DNA of 64,000 nucleotides from Winogradskyella sp. (GCA_002722255.1 PBLD01000007.1:48650-112649), one strand, 5' to 3'; shown: positions 51,766 to 61,188, counted from the first letter of the stretch. Translations and numbers: made by a program. The notes: generated by a model not told the origin, from the sequence alone.

Positions 51766-53181
51766 TTATTTTAATGTTGATGGACACACATAATCTGTTG
51801 TTGGTATGTCCGTGTTCTTAATAGCACCATAACCGCCTGCTACGTCTACCAAATTATGTATACCTCTACTTTTTAGAATTGAAGCAGCTATTACAGATCT
51901 ATATCCACCTGCACAATGCACATAGAAGGTTTTATCTTCTGGAAATTCGCTTAGGTAATTATTTAAATAATCTAGTTGTGTATTCTTAGCTCCATCCACA
52001 TGTTCAGCAACATATTCACCTTCTCTTCTAACATCAAAAACAACATCCTTTTTATCTTCAAAGTCCTTTGCAAATTCTTCAGCAGAAATTGAAGTTATCA
52101 TGTCGATTTCCATATTGGCAGCTTTCCAAGCTTCGAAACCTCCATCCAAGTAACCTATAACATTATCAAAACCAACTCTAGATAATCTGGTAACCACTTC
52201 TTCTTCTCTTCCTTTTGGCGCTACCAATAAAATAGGCTGTGTAACGTCTACGATTAATGCTCCTACCCATGGCGCAAAATTACCATCGATACCTATAAAA
52301 ACAGAACGTGGAATATGTCCTTTAATAAACTCTGATTGATGACGAACATCTAATACAATAGCTTCAGTTTCGTTAGCAGCAGCTTCAAAAGCTTTTGGTG
52401 ATAATGGATTTTGAGCTTTATCCATAACCTTGTCAAAGCTCTCGTAACCTTTAATATTCATTAGCACGTTCTGTGGAAAATATCCTGGTGGCTCTGTTAA
52501 ACCGTCTAAAAGTTCTTCTATAAACTCTTCTCTGGTCATATCTGCTCTAAGTGCATAGTTTGTTTTCTTCTGGTTACCAAGTGTATCAGTAGTTTCTTTA
52601 CTCATGTTTTTACCACATGCAGATCCTGCTCCATGATTTGGATACACAATTAAATCGTCACTTAATGGCATTATTTTATTACGCAAAGAATCGTATAAAT
52701 GAGACGCTAATTTATCTTGAGTAAGTTCAGCTACTACTTTTTGTGCTAAGTCTGGTCTACCAACATCACCAATAAATAATGTATCACCTGTAACAATACC
52801 ATGTTCTTTTCCGTTTTCGTCTATCAATAAATAGGTTGTACTTTCCATAGTATGACCTGGTGTATGGATGACTTTAACTTTGTAATTACCTACTTCAAAC
52901 ACCTGACCATCTTCTGCTACGATAGCTTCGTAGTTTGGCTTTGCAGTTGGTCCAAATACAATTTTAGCTCCTGTTTTTTCTTTAAGATCTAAATGACCTG
53001 AAACAAAGTCTGCATGAAAATGCGTTTCAAAGATATATTTGATTTTTGCATCGTCAAGCTTTGCTCTTTTAATATATGGCTGAACCTCTCGAAGCGGATC
53101 AAAAATAGCGGCTTCACCATTACTCTCTAAGTAATAAGCTGCATGCGCTAAACAACCTGTGTAAATCTGTTCTATTTTCAT
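51766..53181 (-). CDS. CstB-like persulfide dioxygenase-rhodanese fusion (2)
   Basis: A 471-residue paralogue of the protein at 43249. The metallo-beta-lactamase domain (about 1-230) has ETHFHADFVSGHLDL, GDTLFIGDVGRPDL and YPNHGAGSACGKNMS. The first rhodanese domain (about 260-355) has LLVAPKGRE where the catalytic Cys would be, so it is inactive. The second (about 370-465) is active, with YVHCAGGYRSVIA. This is the domain order of CstB. It lies downstream of tauE, an order reminiscent of the staphylococcal cst locus. Its operator overlaps the end of tauE. Confidence 0.87.
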   Translation of the reverse strand: MKIEQIYTGCLAHAAYYLESNGEAAIFDPLREVQPYIKRAKLDDAKIKYIFETHFHADFVSGHLDLKEKTGAKIVFGPTAKPNYEAIVAEDGQVFEVGNYKVKVIHTPGHTMESTTYLLIDENGKEHGIVTGDTLFIGDVGRPDLAQKVVAELTQDKLASHLYDSLRNKIMPLSDDLIVYPNHGAGSACGKNMSKETTDTLGNQKKTNYALRADMTREEFIEELLDGLTEPPGYFPQNVLMNIKGYESFDKVMDKAQNPLSPKAFEAAANETEAIVLDVRHQSEFIKGHIPRSVFIGIDGNFAPWVGALIVDVTQPILLVAPKGREEEVVTRLSRVGFDNVIGYLDGGFEAWKAANMEIDMITSISAEEFAKDFEDKKDVVFDVRREGEYVAEHVDGAKNTQLDYLNNYLSEFPEDKTFYVHCAGGYRSVIAASILKSRGIHNLVDVAGGYGAIKNTDIPTTDYVCPSTLK

Positions 53182-53212
53182 TATTATTTTGGTTAATGTG
53201 AATAAATTTCAT

Positions 53213-53256
53213 TCAAATTACTAACACTTCGAAAAATAAGCTGTAACAAAAGTTAC
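53213..53256 (-). promoter_or_regulatory. Operator-promoter G, second CstB-like gene
   Basis: GTAAC-AAAA-GTTAC at 53243-53256. The expected -7 position (53213-53220) reads TAATTTGA on the minus strand, a weaker box with one T less. The right arm contains the stop codon of tauE. Confidence 0.62.
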
Positions 53257-54053
53257 ATTGTTAATTCCTTATAAATAATGTAGATACCCATTATTAAAAC
53301 GAACCAACCGAAGCCTTTTTTTAGCTTTTTACCTTCAATAAAATTAGATAGGTAAATCCCTAAAAATATTCCAATAACAGATATGGATGTAAAGGTTAAA
53401 AGGAATGTCCAATCAATGTCTAAATTTTCAACATCACCAATAAAGCCAATCAATGATTTTATAGCAATAATGAGTAATGAAGTAGCTACAGCTTTTTTCA
53501 TTGGGAGCTTGGCTAGTAATACCAATGCAGGAATAATTAAAAATCCACCTCCTGCTCCAACGATTCCTGTAATAACACCAACGATTATACCTTCTGTAAC
53601 GATTAATGGATAATTAAAAACTACTACGGAATCAGAAACTGCTTTAGCCTTTTTATTCTTAATCATAGATACCGAAGCAACAAGCATAACGATGGCAAAA
53701 AAGATCATAATACCTATGTTTTTTGTAACCAAGAAATCACCAACTCTAAACAACTCTTCTGGAATTGCTGGTACCAAATATTTTCTTGTAGTATAAACGG
53801 CAATAAAAGCTGGTATAGCAAAAACAATGGCTGTTCTAAAATCTACTAAGCCCTTCTGAATATTTCTTATAGCACCAACCAAAGAAGAAACACCAACTAC
53901 AAAAAGAGAGTATGCTGTTGCCGTAACAGGATTTACAAACAGTAAATAGACCAAAATAGGAACAGTTAAAATAGAGCCTCCACCTCCAATGAGACCAAGA
54001 ACAATACCAATAATTAAAGCTCCTATATAGCCAAAAATTTGATTTAAATCCAT
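53253..54053 (-). CDS. TauE/SafE-family sulfite or anion exporter
   Basis: An inner-membrane protein of 266 residues with seven to eight helices in two homologous halves: GLIGGGGSILTVPILVYLL (about 21-39) and GIVGAGGGFLIIPALVLLA (about 162-180). This is typical of the TauE/SafE family, which exports sulfite, sulfoacetate or thiosulfate-like anions. In the cst operon of staphylococci a TauE protein accompanies CstB and SQR, and here too it precedes a CstB-like gene. The transported anion is inferred to be sulfite or thiosulfate. Confidence 0.88.
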   Translation of the reverse strand: MDLNQIFGYIGALIIGIVLGLIGGGGSILTVPILVYLLFVNPVTATAYSLFVVGVSSLVGAIRNIQKGLVDFRTAIVFAIPAFIAVYTTRKYLVPAIPEELFRVGDFLVTKNIGIMIFFAIVMLVASVSMIKNKKAKAVSDSVVVFNYPLIVTEGIIVGVITGIVGAGGGFLIIPALVLLAKLPMKKAVATSLLIIAIKSLIGFIGDVENLDIDWTFLLTFTSISVIGIFLGIYLSNFIEGKKLKKGFGWFVLIMGIYIIYKELTM

Positions 54054-54076
54054 AAATAATTTAGTTAGTGAAAGTT

Positions 54077-54120
54077 CAAAGCTAATAGAGAACTAAACTT
54101 ATATACGTAACAATTGTTAC
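54077..54120 (-). promoter_or_regulatory. Operator-promoter H, tauE
   Basis: GTAAC-AATT-GTTAC at 54107-54120 is a perfect 14-bp palindrome. TAGCTTTG, full consensus, lies at 54077-54084 on the minus strand. Distance between centres is 33. Confidence 0.76.
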
Positions 54121-54189
54121 AATGTAGTAATTGTAGACCAAAGATTAATTTTTATAGTCAACTGATTAATTTTAATTTGACGAAATAAA

Positions 54190-54213
54190 TGCGTATTTTC
54201 TTCAAAATACGCA
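54190..54213 (+). repeat. Perfect hairpin upstream of the MORN-repeat gene
   Basis: TGCGTATTTT and AAAATACGCA pair perfectly around CTTC, 57 bases before the ATG at 54271. No T-run follows on the plus strand, so it is either a leader structure or an operator. Confidence 0.5.
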
Positions 54214-54270
54214 ATTTATCGTATGGTTTCATTAAGTAACTTTTTTGATTTTTGTATAAACTTTAACATC

Positions 54271-56397
54271 ATGAAGAACCTACTAAGCCTTATTATTTTA
54301 GCAATATTTAGTTTAAGTATTTCTGCACAAGAGATAGATTTTGTAAATGCACCTGTTAATCCTATTGGATTTAAACAGAAAAAAGAGCATTATAAATTGA
54401 AAGGTGATATATATGCATCTGAGGGAAAAATCTTTGATAGAAAAGGTAACCTTGTATATAATTTTGGAACGAGATATTATTATGACAATTCAGGTCGAAT
54501 AACAGGAAACAACTACAATGATGAGTTTGAATATGACTACCGAGGAAATATTATTCGTTTCAAATACCCATCTGGTTCTGAGTATAATTACCAATTCAAC
54601 AGCAAAAACCTATTAACATACGAGAAAAACACCTATGGTGATGAAAAGACCTATAAATATGATAGTCAAAATCGTGTAACTGAAATGGTACACAAAAAAA
54701 AGGGCGTACTAAACCTAACCAAATATTTCAGCTATGAAAAAGCAGGTAATATTATAATAGTGACTACAAGAACTGCATATGCTGATGGAAGACCAAATTA
54801 TACAAGTAAAGTACATTATCGCAATGGCTATTTAGTTAAGGAGGAAGTAACATCAGGTATTTATGAATACGTTGTAGAAACTGATTCTAATGGGAATAAG
54901 ATTAAATTCTATGACGCAAATAAAGAAGACCCTAGAGTATTTGAATCTTATAATCGATATTATAGCGATATCAACAAACCGCTAAAAATAGAACTTGGAT
55001 ATTATATTCCTGGTGGTCTTAAAACAGGGAATAAAAAAGAGGCTGTTTACATTAATGGAAATCATGCTAAAGATATAGCTATAAGCAAAGGTATGAAGCC
55101 CAATGAAAAAGTAATATACGATGGTCTTACAGAAACCTATTATTCTGTTCCAGACTTTATAGACACAAATCACACTTTAGATACTCGTGTTCCTGTTACA
55201 ACTGTTCTGTCTAAAAACTTACCATATATTAACTATGCTTACGATGGAAAGTTCATTAACTATGTTCATGGTTACAACAGAGTAAAATCAAGAGAGTTTT
55301 CTTTCATTGGCCCTCACATGATTGACTACCGCATAGATAAAAGTAACGGTATTACTTATATTATTGATGACTATAAAAACATTAAGTACAAGGAAATAAA
55401 ACCAATGCGTGTTTTTACGACCGATACGTCTTCAATAGTTTATAACCGTAATCTAGAAACAGAGAATTTTTATGTTGTGGTAAAAGGGAAGCATATTGAT
55501 TATAAAAAAGCAACGTTTGAATATCTAGAAAACGGAGATCCTGTTATTTCTATTGATAACAAACCTATGTACGTTCTTAATGGTTTTGCAGCAGCAAGAG
55601 AAAATAAAGTTTTTAAAGGAAGTCTTTATAATAATGAACTGAACACCAATAAGACATCATCAACACAAGTAACAAATACATCTAAAACTACGAGTACAAC
55701 ATCTAGTAGTTCTAGTTCTTCGGGATACCAATGTATAGAAGGAGATTGCACCAATGGTTGGGGAAAAATAAAACTTCCAGATTCTGAGACGGAGTCTACA
55801 TTTAGCAATGGTGCTCTTAATGGTGTTACTTACATAAGCTATTCTAATGGAGGTTCTTATCATGGTGAGTATAATGACAACAGACGTGATGGTACTGGGT
55901 TTTATTATTGGTCTTCAACAGGTAACACCTACATAGGACAATGGAAAAACGGCAAGCAAGATGGATATGGGTATGTTATTGATAAATATGGCAATATAAA
56001 TAGTATGGGGAAATACGCAAACGGTGAGTTTGTTAAAAATCTGGGAACAGATTACAAGTCTAAAAAAGTTTCTGGTAATTGTATGGGAGATTGTAGTAAT
56101 GGATTCGGAAAGTACACATACAGCAACGGAGACGTCTATATTGGTTTTTTTAACAACGGTTACCGTGCTCACATAGGTACATACTATTGGAAAAACAATA
56201 GTTCATACACAGGCGCTTACTCAACAAACGGAAAAAGAAATGGATATGGTAAATATACCTATGTAGATACTTCCGTTTATAAAGGTATATTTATTGATGA
56301 TAAAATTGATGGCTTAGGAAAAATGAAATATGCCAAATCTGGTAATGTAGTTAATGGTGTTTTTAATAATAACGGAGCCAAGGTTAAGGATTATTAA
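54271..56397 (+). CDS. Exported protein with YD-like and MORN repeats
   Basis: The ATG at 54271 gives a clean signal peptide (MKNLLSLIILAIFSLSISAQ); the longer open frame does not. The 708 residues divide into an N-terminal region with YD/RHS-like repeats (YYDNSGRITGNNY, FEYDYRGNIIRFKYP, about 75-115), a middle region of unknown fold, a Ser/Thr-rich linker (about 475-495) and at least five C-terminal MORN repeats (YHGEYNDNRRDGTGFYYW, YIGQWKNGKQDGYGYV, YTGAYSTNGKRNGYGKY). Cysteine-containing turns (CIEGDCTNGWGK, CMGDCSNGFGKY) precede MORN blocks. Function unknown; probably extracytoplasmic binding. Confidence 0.82.
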   Translation: MKNLLSLIILAIFSLSISAQEIDFVNAPVNPIGFKQKKEHYKLKGDIYASEGKIFDRKGNLVYNFGTRYYYDNSGRITGNNYNDEFEYDYRGNIIRFKYPSGSEYNYQFNSKNLLTYEKNTYGDEKTYKYDSQNRVTEMVHKKKGVLNLTKYFSYEKAGNIIIVTTRTAYADGRPNYTSKVHYRNGYLVKEEVTSGIYEYVVETDSNGNKIKFYDANKEDPRVFESYNRYYSDINKPLKIELGYYIPGGLKTGNKKEAVYINGNHAKDIAISKGMKPNEKVIYDGLTETYYSVPDFIDTNHTLDTRVPVTTVLSKNLPYINYAYDGKFINYVHGYNRVKSREFSFIGPHMIDYRIDKSNGITYIIDDYKNIKYKEIKPMRVFTTDTSSIVYNRNLETENFYVVVKGKHIDYKKATFEYLENGDPVISIDNKPMYVLNGFAAARENKVFKGSLYNNELNTNKTSSTQVTNTSKTTSTTSSSSSSSGYQCIEGDCTNGWGKIKLPDSETESTFSNGALNGVTYISYSNGGSYHGEYNDNRRDGTGFYYWSSTGNTYIGQWKNGKQDGYGYVIDKYGNINSMGKYANGEFVKNLGTDYKSKKVSGNCMGDCSNGFGKYTYSNGDVYIGFFNNGYRAHIGTYYWKNNSSYTGAYSTNGKRNGYGKYTYVDTSVYKGIFIDDKIDGLGKMKYAKSGNVVNGVFNNNGAKVKDY

Positions 56398-56475
56398 TAA
56401 ACGATAGAGACTTATTGTCTTTGCTGATATAGAAAGTCATAAATCATTGATCCTAATTGCTATTTGAATAAGCTA

Positions 56476-57330
56476 TTAGTTGTCACCAAGTATTATCTCT
56501 TCTATTTTTTTAAAGTTTGCTGTATTTGGTACATGTTTAGACCCTTTTAGTAGCAGAACTTTATGCAACGATGAAAAGATATTCTGGGCTCTTTTTATCA
56601 TCTTTTTTCCTGGAAACATAAGGTCGTTTTCACAAGCAAAAATGGTAATTGGTGTTTTTATGCTTTTAGCTGAATCTTTAGATATTACTGGTAGTGGAGA
56701 GAAATCCATATTACAATGCTGAAATGTAAATGACATGTATTTTAATGCAAAATCATCATACTCTGAAAACAAAGCACCCATTACCTTTTTAATATACTTT
56801 GAGTTGTTAGTTTTTATAAACTTTTTTAAAGGTATAAACATTTTCCATAAACCTATTAAAGGATTACCATTTACAATATAAACTGGTGCAATAAGAAAGG
56901 CCTGTTTTATTAATGTTTCATTAAACTCTAAGGCCTTTAAACTAATAAAACCACCAAACGAAAAACCAACTAAAGTAACCTCTTTAAGTCCTAGTTTTAT
57001 AATGATTTCTATCAGCCATTTCCCATAATCTAAAGACTTCATGTCTAATCTATTCTCAGCACTTTTATTGGGCTGTGCTAATACATCAATAGCATAGACA
57101 CAATATTTTGAAGACAAACTTGGAAAAGACTCCAAAATTTGTGGCGCACAACCTCCAGTACCATGAATAAGCAGAAGTGGAGGCAAATTTGTATCACCAA
57201 CACTTATGATATTGGTTATACCAAACTTGGTTTCTAATAGTTGTTCAGAATAATCTATTGAGAGGTCTTCAAGCTTTTGATGATATAGGTCTAAGATTTT
57301 TGATTTTCCTGCTTCCGATTTAAAAAACAT
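56476..57330 (-). CDS. Alpha/beta hydrolase
   Basis: A 284-residue hydrolase of the alpha/beta fold. The oxyanion motif is LLIHGTGGCAP (about 53-63). The nucleophile Ser lies in VGFSFGGFIS (about 121-130), Asp in FACENDLMFPG (about 233) and His in GSKHVPN (about 262). No signal peptide is seen. Substrates of this family are diverse, and none can be read here. It follows the DUF6624 gene by 53 bases on the same strand. Confidence 0.87.
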   Translation of the reverse strand: MFFKSEAGKSKILDLYHQKLEDLSIDYSEQLLETKFGITNIISVGDTNLPPLLLIHGTGGCAPQILESFPSLSSKYCVYAIDVLAQPNKSAENRLDMKSLDYGKWLIEIIIKLGLKEVTLVGFSFGGFISLKALEFNETLIKQAFLIAPVYIVNGNPLIGLWKMFIPLKKFIKTNNSKYIKKVMGALFSEYDDFALKYMSFTFQHCNMDFSPLPVISKDSAKSIKTPITIFACENDLMFPGKKMIKRAQNIFSSLHKVLLLKGSKHVPNTANFKKIEEIILGDN

Positions 57331-57383
57331 AAAGTGTTAGTTTTGGATTGATGTTTGAAAAGGCTCTGTTTGAAAATTAGAAT

Positions 57384-58070
57384 CTAATTGGTTGAACCAT
57401 TTTTACTCTTTTCCTGTTTATTCAATTCAAATTCTTTTGTTCGCTTGATCTGTTCTTCAAGATTCCATTCAAAATCGAATCTATTCTTTAGAAAAATGGC
57501 AATAGAATCTAAACCAATTGCTGTTCTTCTTTTATCTATATTTTCTGGATCAAAAACTGGCCAAAGATTAAAACTTTTAGTTTCTGGATAGTACTTCATC
57601 TGTCCACCATAGATTTGTAAATCGCCTCGTTCAGTTGCAATTCTGTCTTCTGCTCTAACCAAAAAGCGTGGTTCTAACTTTTTGTCTTTTACAGCTTGTC
57701 TCATCATTGGAAGGTATTGTATTCGAACTTCATTATCTGAGTGTTGAATAACATTACATATAGTCCAATTACCACGTTCTCCAATCATATCTTTAGTTGG
57801 CCAACCATGTTTATCTAGAATTTTTTTCACTCTATCTTCATTAACTATATGATTTTTATCTATAATCAACTGCTGTTCTTTTACTAGCTCTGAGTCAACA
57901 CCATGTACAGCCATTAAAGAATCTCTTAGTCTTATTGGCTCTTGTTCTGTTTTCCAAATGTCATCAATCAGTGCTATTAAGTTTTCTTCCTTAGCCTCTT
58001 TGGTTTTAGTAATACAAGAACTAAAAACTAATAACACTAAAAGAGTCAATAAGTAATATGGTTTTTTCAT
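57384..58070 (-). CDS. DUF6624 lipoprotein
   Basis: The ATG at 58070 gives a lipoprotein signal (MKKPYYLLTLLVLLVFSSC). The 228-residue product matches the DUF6624 pattern: LIDDIWKTEQEPIRLRDSL (about 34-52), then ILDKHGWPTKDMIGERGNWTI, then VIQHSDNEVRIQYLPMM and LEPRFLVRAEDRIATERGDLQIYG. Such domains are common in Bacteroidetes and have no known activity. Conserved His, Asp and Trp positions may form an active site, which I cannot assign. Confidence 0.82.
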   Translation of the reverse strand: MKKPYYLLTLLVLLVFSSCITKTKEAKEENLIALIDDIWKTEQEPIRLRDSLMAVHGVDSELVKEQQLIIDKNHIVNEDRVKKILDKHGWPTKDMIGERGNWTICNVIQHSDNEVRIQYLPMMRQAVKDKKLEPRFLVRAEDRIATERGDLQIYGGQMKYYPETKSFNLWPVFDPENIDKRRTAIGLDSIAIFLKNRFDFEWNLEEQIKRTKEFELNKQEKSKNGSTN

Positions 58071-58132
58071 TTTCTTATACTTTTTAATTACTAGGTTCAT
58101 TTATTGAACCTTATGTTATTATGTTCATTATT

Positions 58133-58750
58133 TTACAACCAGCTAAAGCCTAATCCTACATTAAAGATTACTGCATCTCTATGTGCATCACCATCTAAAG
58201 ACGTACGCCCTAAAACTAATTTAGACTGAACATTAAGTGCAAAATTTTTCTTTTTATAAATCTCATAACCTGTACTTGCCATAACAGCACAACCAAAGTT
58301 CCAATCGTCATTTACATTGTCTTTAATATCATATAATGCTGGTGAATCTATAGCTAAACCAATTCCGCCATGAATCCACCATCTATCTTTTACCCAATAT
58401 TGAACGGATGGAATAAAGCCACCAAAGTTTCTGTCATTATCTTGAAATTCGTATATATTTCCTGGCATAGCAACAGTAATGGCGAGTTTTTCGTTTAACA
58501 TGTAACCAAACTTTAAATCTGGAAAAACGAATGTCCCTTGAGATTTGTCGAAGGTTTGAATACCCTCACTATCTTCTATACTGATAATACCTCCACCTAC
58601 TACAAATTCGAAGATAAAACCATCTCGTTGTGGTATAGGTTCAGGATTTGTGTTTTGTGCATGTGCTGTGCTAGATAATAATACAAAGGCTACACAAGCC
58701 ATTCTTAATAAAATTTGTTTTTTGATTGTTTTCGTTTTAATTGATGTCAT
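58133..58750 (-). CDS. Small outer-membrane beta-barrel protein
   Basis: The ATG at 58750 gives a signal peptide ending STAHAQ; the longer frame adds a polar leader. The 205-residue product shows alternating strands with aromatic girdles (GFIFEFVVGGGIISI, FPDLKFGYMLNEKLAITVAM, NVGLGFSWL) and ends in an aromatic-hydrophobic motif, so it should be an outer-membrane barrel of about eight strands. No family name is clear. Confidence 0.78.
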   Translation of the reverse strand: MTSIKTKTIKKQILLRMACVAFVLLSSTAHAQNTNPEPIPQRDGFIFEFVVGGGIISIEDSEGIQTFDKSQGTFVFPDLKFGYMLNEKLAITVAMPGNIYEFQDNDRNFGGFIPSVQYWVKDRWWIHGGIGLAIDSPALYDIKDNVNDDWNFGCAVMASTGYEIYKKKNFALNVQSKLVLGRTSLDGDAHRDAVIFNVGLGFSWL

Positions 58751-58965
58751 TATTGTTCGTTTTTTGATTAATAATTGATTGATGATTTTTAAATTCAAAG
58801 TGCAAACTTCCAGTAAAAAACAGATGTCTAAATATTAAAGTATCTGAACTGTTGACTTAGGATGATGAATTGTAGATTTTCTAATACATAGTTCTCTATA
58901 ATTTTCAACCCATCATGTGATCTTTATTTATGAAAGCTGAAAACAGTTATTGTAAACAGGATATT

Positions 58966-61188
58966 TTATTTATTAGAATTCCAAATAGGTAAAGAAATAC
59001 TACTGTTACCTGTAAACGTTATTTTTAAAGGAATTTCGGCATCTTTAATGCTTTCGCTGTTTACATCTCTACCTGTGCCGTAATTTATTTGAGCATTGTT
59101 GTTTTTATTGACGTTAACAACTACAACAATCCGACTACCTTTCTGTATTTTTTTGCTAATCAATTTAGAATTATCAAAAGACACTTTCGTCATTTCGTTC
59201 GGTATAAGTAAATTTCTATGCTCTCTGTCTTTAGCAAAGCTAGCTCTACCTATATAATAGCTTAAATGAAAGTATTTGTTTTCTGGTGTTAATTGATAAA
59301 CTATAACAGAATAGTCAACATCTTTTTTATTGATCGAAAACTCTAGATTTCCTGTAAAAGAACCATTGATAATGACATCTTCTTTTAGAGCTTCCGATTT
59401 AAAAATTAAACCATCATTTAAGTTTATGTTGTCTTTTTCTAAAGGCCATGGATAATATTCGGTATTAGTCATGCTTTCTCTATCTTTAAAATCAACTTTC
59501 ATATCGATTTTAGAAAGATTTTCTTCCGACTTTAACCCATAAAAACCGTCTATTTTTGTGGCACTTAAATGAAATTTTAAGGTATCATTTGTCATGGCAC
59601 TTAAACTCGGTTTATGCATCCAAGTATCTGTATCCATCACTTGAAAGTTTACTTTATGTTTTAAAATACTTGGTTTTTCTTTTCCGTTTAAAACATAATC
59701 AAACCATTGGTAAATAATATCTTCTTCAATATTGATTAATGCAGATTTGTCTAATTTATAATTCCTTAAACTTTCTTGAGGCTTCGATTGTGCTGTCCAA
59801 TGATCATAAGGGCCAATTAATAAATAATGATTCGGGTTTTTTGCGTATTTATGATGTTGATTGTAGTAATACATCGCGCCTCTTTGTGAATCATCATAAT
59901 AACCTGTAATCGTTAAAATTGGAATATCAATCTTAGCGAACTCCTCCTTATATGGAATCATTTTTTTCCAATAATCATCATAACTTGGATGTTGCATGTA
60001 GGTGTTCCATAATTTGTTTACTTCGCCATCTAAACTATCCAATTTGTTATATGCAACTCCGGTTTTATACCAAGTGTTTTTTAAGGTATTCCAACGATTA
60101 AAATCATTTGAAGCTTCAAAATCTAAAAACTTGTTGTTAGTGACATAAAAATTCCAAGAATAGGAATAATTATGCAGTACATTATTTTCCATCGGATAAT
60201 CGATTCCAGGCGCAATGGCTACCATTGGAACAATTGTTTTTAGTGCAGGATGTACTTTGTGTTTCATAGAAGCCCATTGCGTAAAACCATTGTAACTACC
60301 ACCAAACATAGCTACTTTTTGATTGGACCATGATTGTTTACTAATCCAATCGATGACTTCATAAACATCTGTGTTTTCATATTCAAGAGGCTTTATATCG
60401 CTTTTGCTCAATCTTTTCCCTCTTGTATTAGCAATAACTCCAACATAGCCTTTAGATGCAGCTAACATGGCTGAAGCTACATTTGTACCTGTATAGATAG
60501 AAGATACTAATATTGTAGACTTTTTAGTAGTTAAATGTCCCTTTCTCCGAACTAATACCACTGAAACTTCTGCGCCATCTTTCATAGGTATTACAATACT
60601 ATCATTTACAACATACCTACGTATGTGGTCTTGCTTTATTTCTTCAAAATAAATAGCTCTAGTTGATGAAAATACAGTGCTTAAAAAGTATTTTTTTACT
60701 AAATCTTTAGCTGTGGCTTGTGATATTTTTTCTGATTTAATATTACTGTACGTATTGTTGAAATCACTAACATAATAATCAGTAGGATCCCTTAATATCA
60801 ATGCCTTATCTAAATTAATGACCTGTATATCGTCAGAATTTTTCAAGTATTTGCTGTAAGAGTTTTTAAACGCATTTTTAAAGTTCATAGAAAGCTTTGC
60901 TTCTGCATAATGCATGTATACATCTAAATACGGTCTTTGATCTATTGGTATTTCTTTGATTCCTTTTTTGAAAGTAACTAATGCCGCTTTATAATCGCCA
61001 CTAATCACCTGAACCTTAAACACATCTAATTCTGATAAATTTTGAGTATTACATAATACAGCTAATTGCTGCATTTGATTTGCAAGTGCTATGGAATCTG
61101 AGAGTTCTACCTTCTTAAATGGCATTTCTTGCCCAAAAGAAGTTAAACTCATTGCGATTAAAAATAATATCAGGACTGATTTTTTCAT
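58966..61188 (-). CDS. CocE/NonD-family hydrolase (peptidase S15-like), exported
   Basis: A 740-residue serine hydrolase. A signal peptide (to SFGQ, about 20) directs it out of the cytoplasm. An N-terminal helical domain precedes the S15 fold. The catalytic Ser is in FGGSYNGFTQW (about 295), Asp in GYYDDSQRGAM (about 432), and His in IGPYDHWTAQ (about 464). A C-terminal jelly-roll-like domain follows (about 550-730). Members act on X-Pro peptides, glutaryl-cephalosporins or cocaine-like esters. The natural substrate is not clear. It lies 32 bases downstream of a lipoprotein gene on the same strand. Confidence 0.9.
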   Translation of the reverse strand: MKKSVLILFLIAMSLTSFGQEMPFKKVELSDSIALANQMQQLAVLCNTQNLSELDVFKVQVISGDYKAALVTFKKGIKEIPIDQRPYLDVYMHYAEAKLSMNFKNAFKNSYSKYLKNSDDIQVINLDKALILRDPTDYYVSDFNNTYSNIKSEKISQATAKDLVKKYFLSTVFSSTRAIYFEEIKQDHIRRYVVNDSIVIPMKDGAEVSVVLVRRKGHLTTKKSTILVSSIYTGTNVASAMLAASKGYVGVIANTRGKRLSKSDIKPLEYENTDVYEVIDWISKQSWSNQKVAMFGGSYNGFTQWASMKHKVHPALKTIVPMVAIAPGIDYPMENNVLHNYSYSWNFYVTNNKFLDFEASNDFNRWNTLKNTWYKTGVAYNKLDSLDGEVNKLWNTYMQHPSYDDYWKKMIPYKEEFAKIDIPILTITGYYDDSQRGAMYYYNQHHKYAKNPNHYLLIGPYDHWTAQSKPQESLRNYKLDKSALINIEEDIIYQWFDYVLNGKEKPSILKHKVNFQVMDTDTWMHKPSLSAMTNDTLKFHLSATKIDGFYGLKSEENLSKIDMKVDFKDRESMTNTEYYPWPLEKDNINLNDGLIFKSEALKEDVIINGSFTGNLEFSINKKDVDYSVIVYQLTPENKYFHLSYYIGRASFAKDREHRNLLIPNEMTKVSFDNSKLISKKIQKGSRIVVVVNVNKNNNAQINYGTGRDVNSESIKDAEIPLKITFTGNSSISLPIWNSNK

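Noticed and set aside
43249..53181. A CsoR/CstR-type or other regulator gene inside the island
   Set aside because: Every reading frame of useful size in the island was accounted for and none has a DNA-binding domain. The regulator must lie outside the window.
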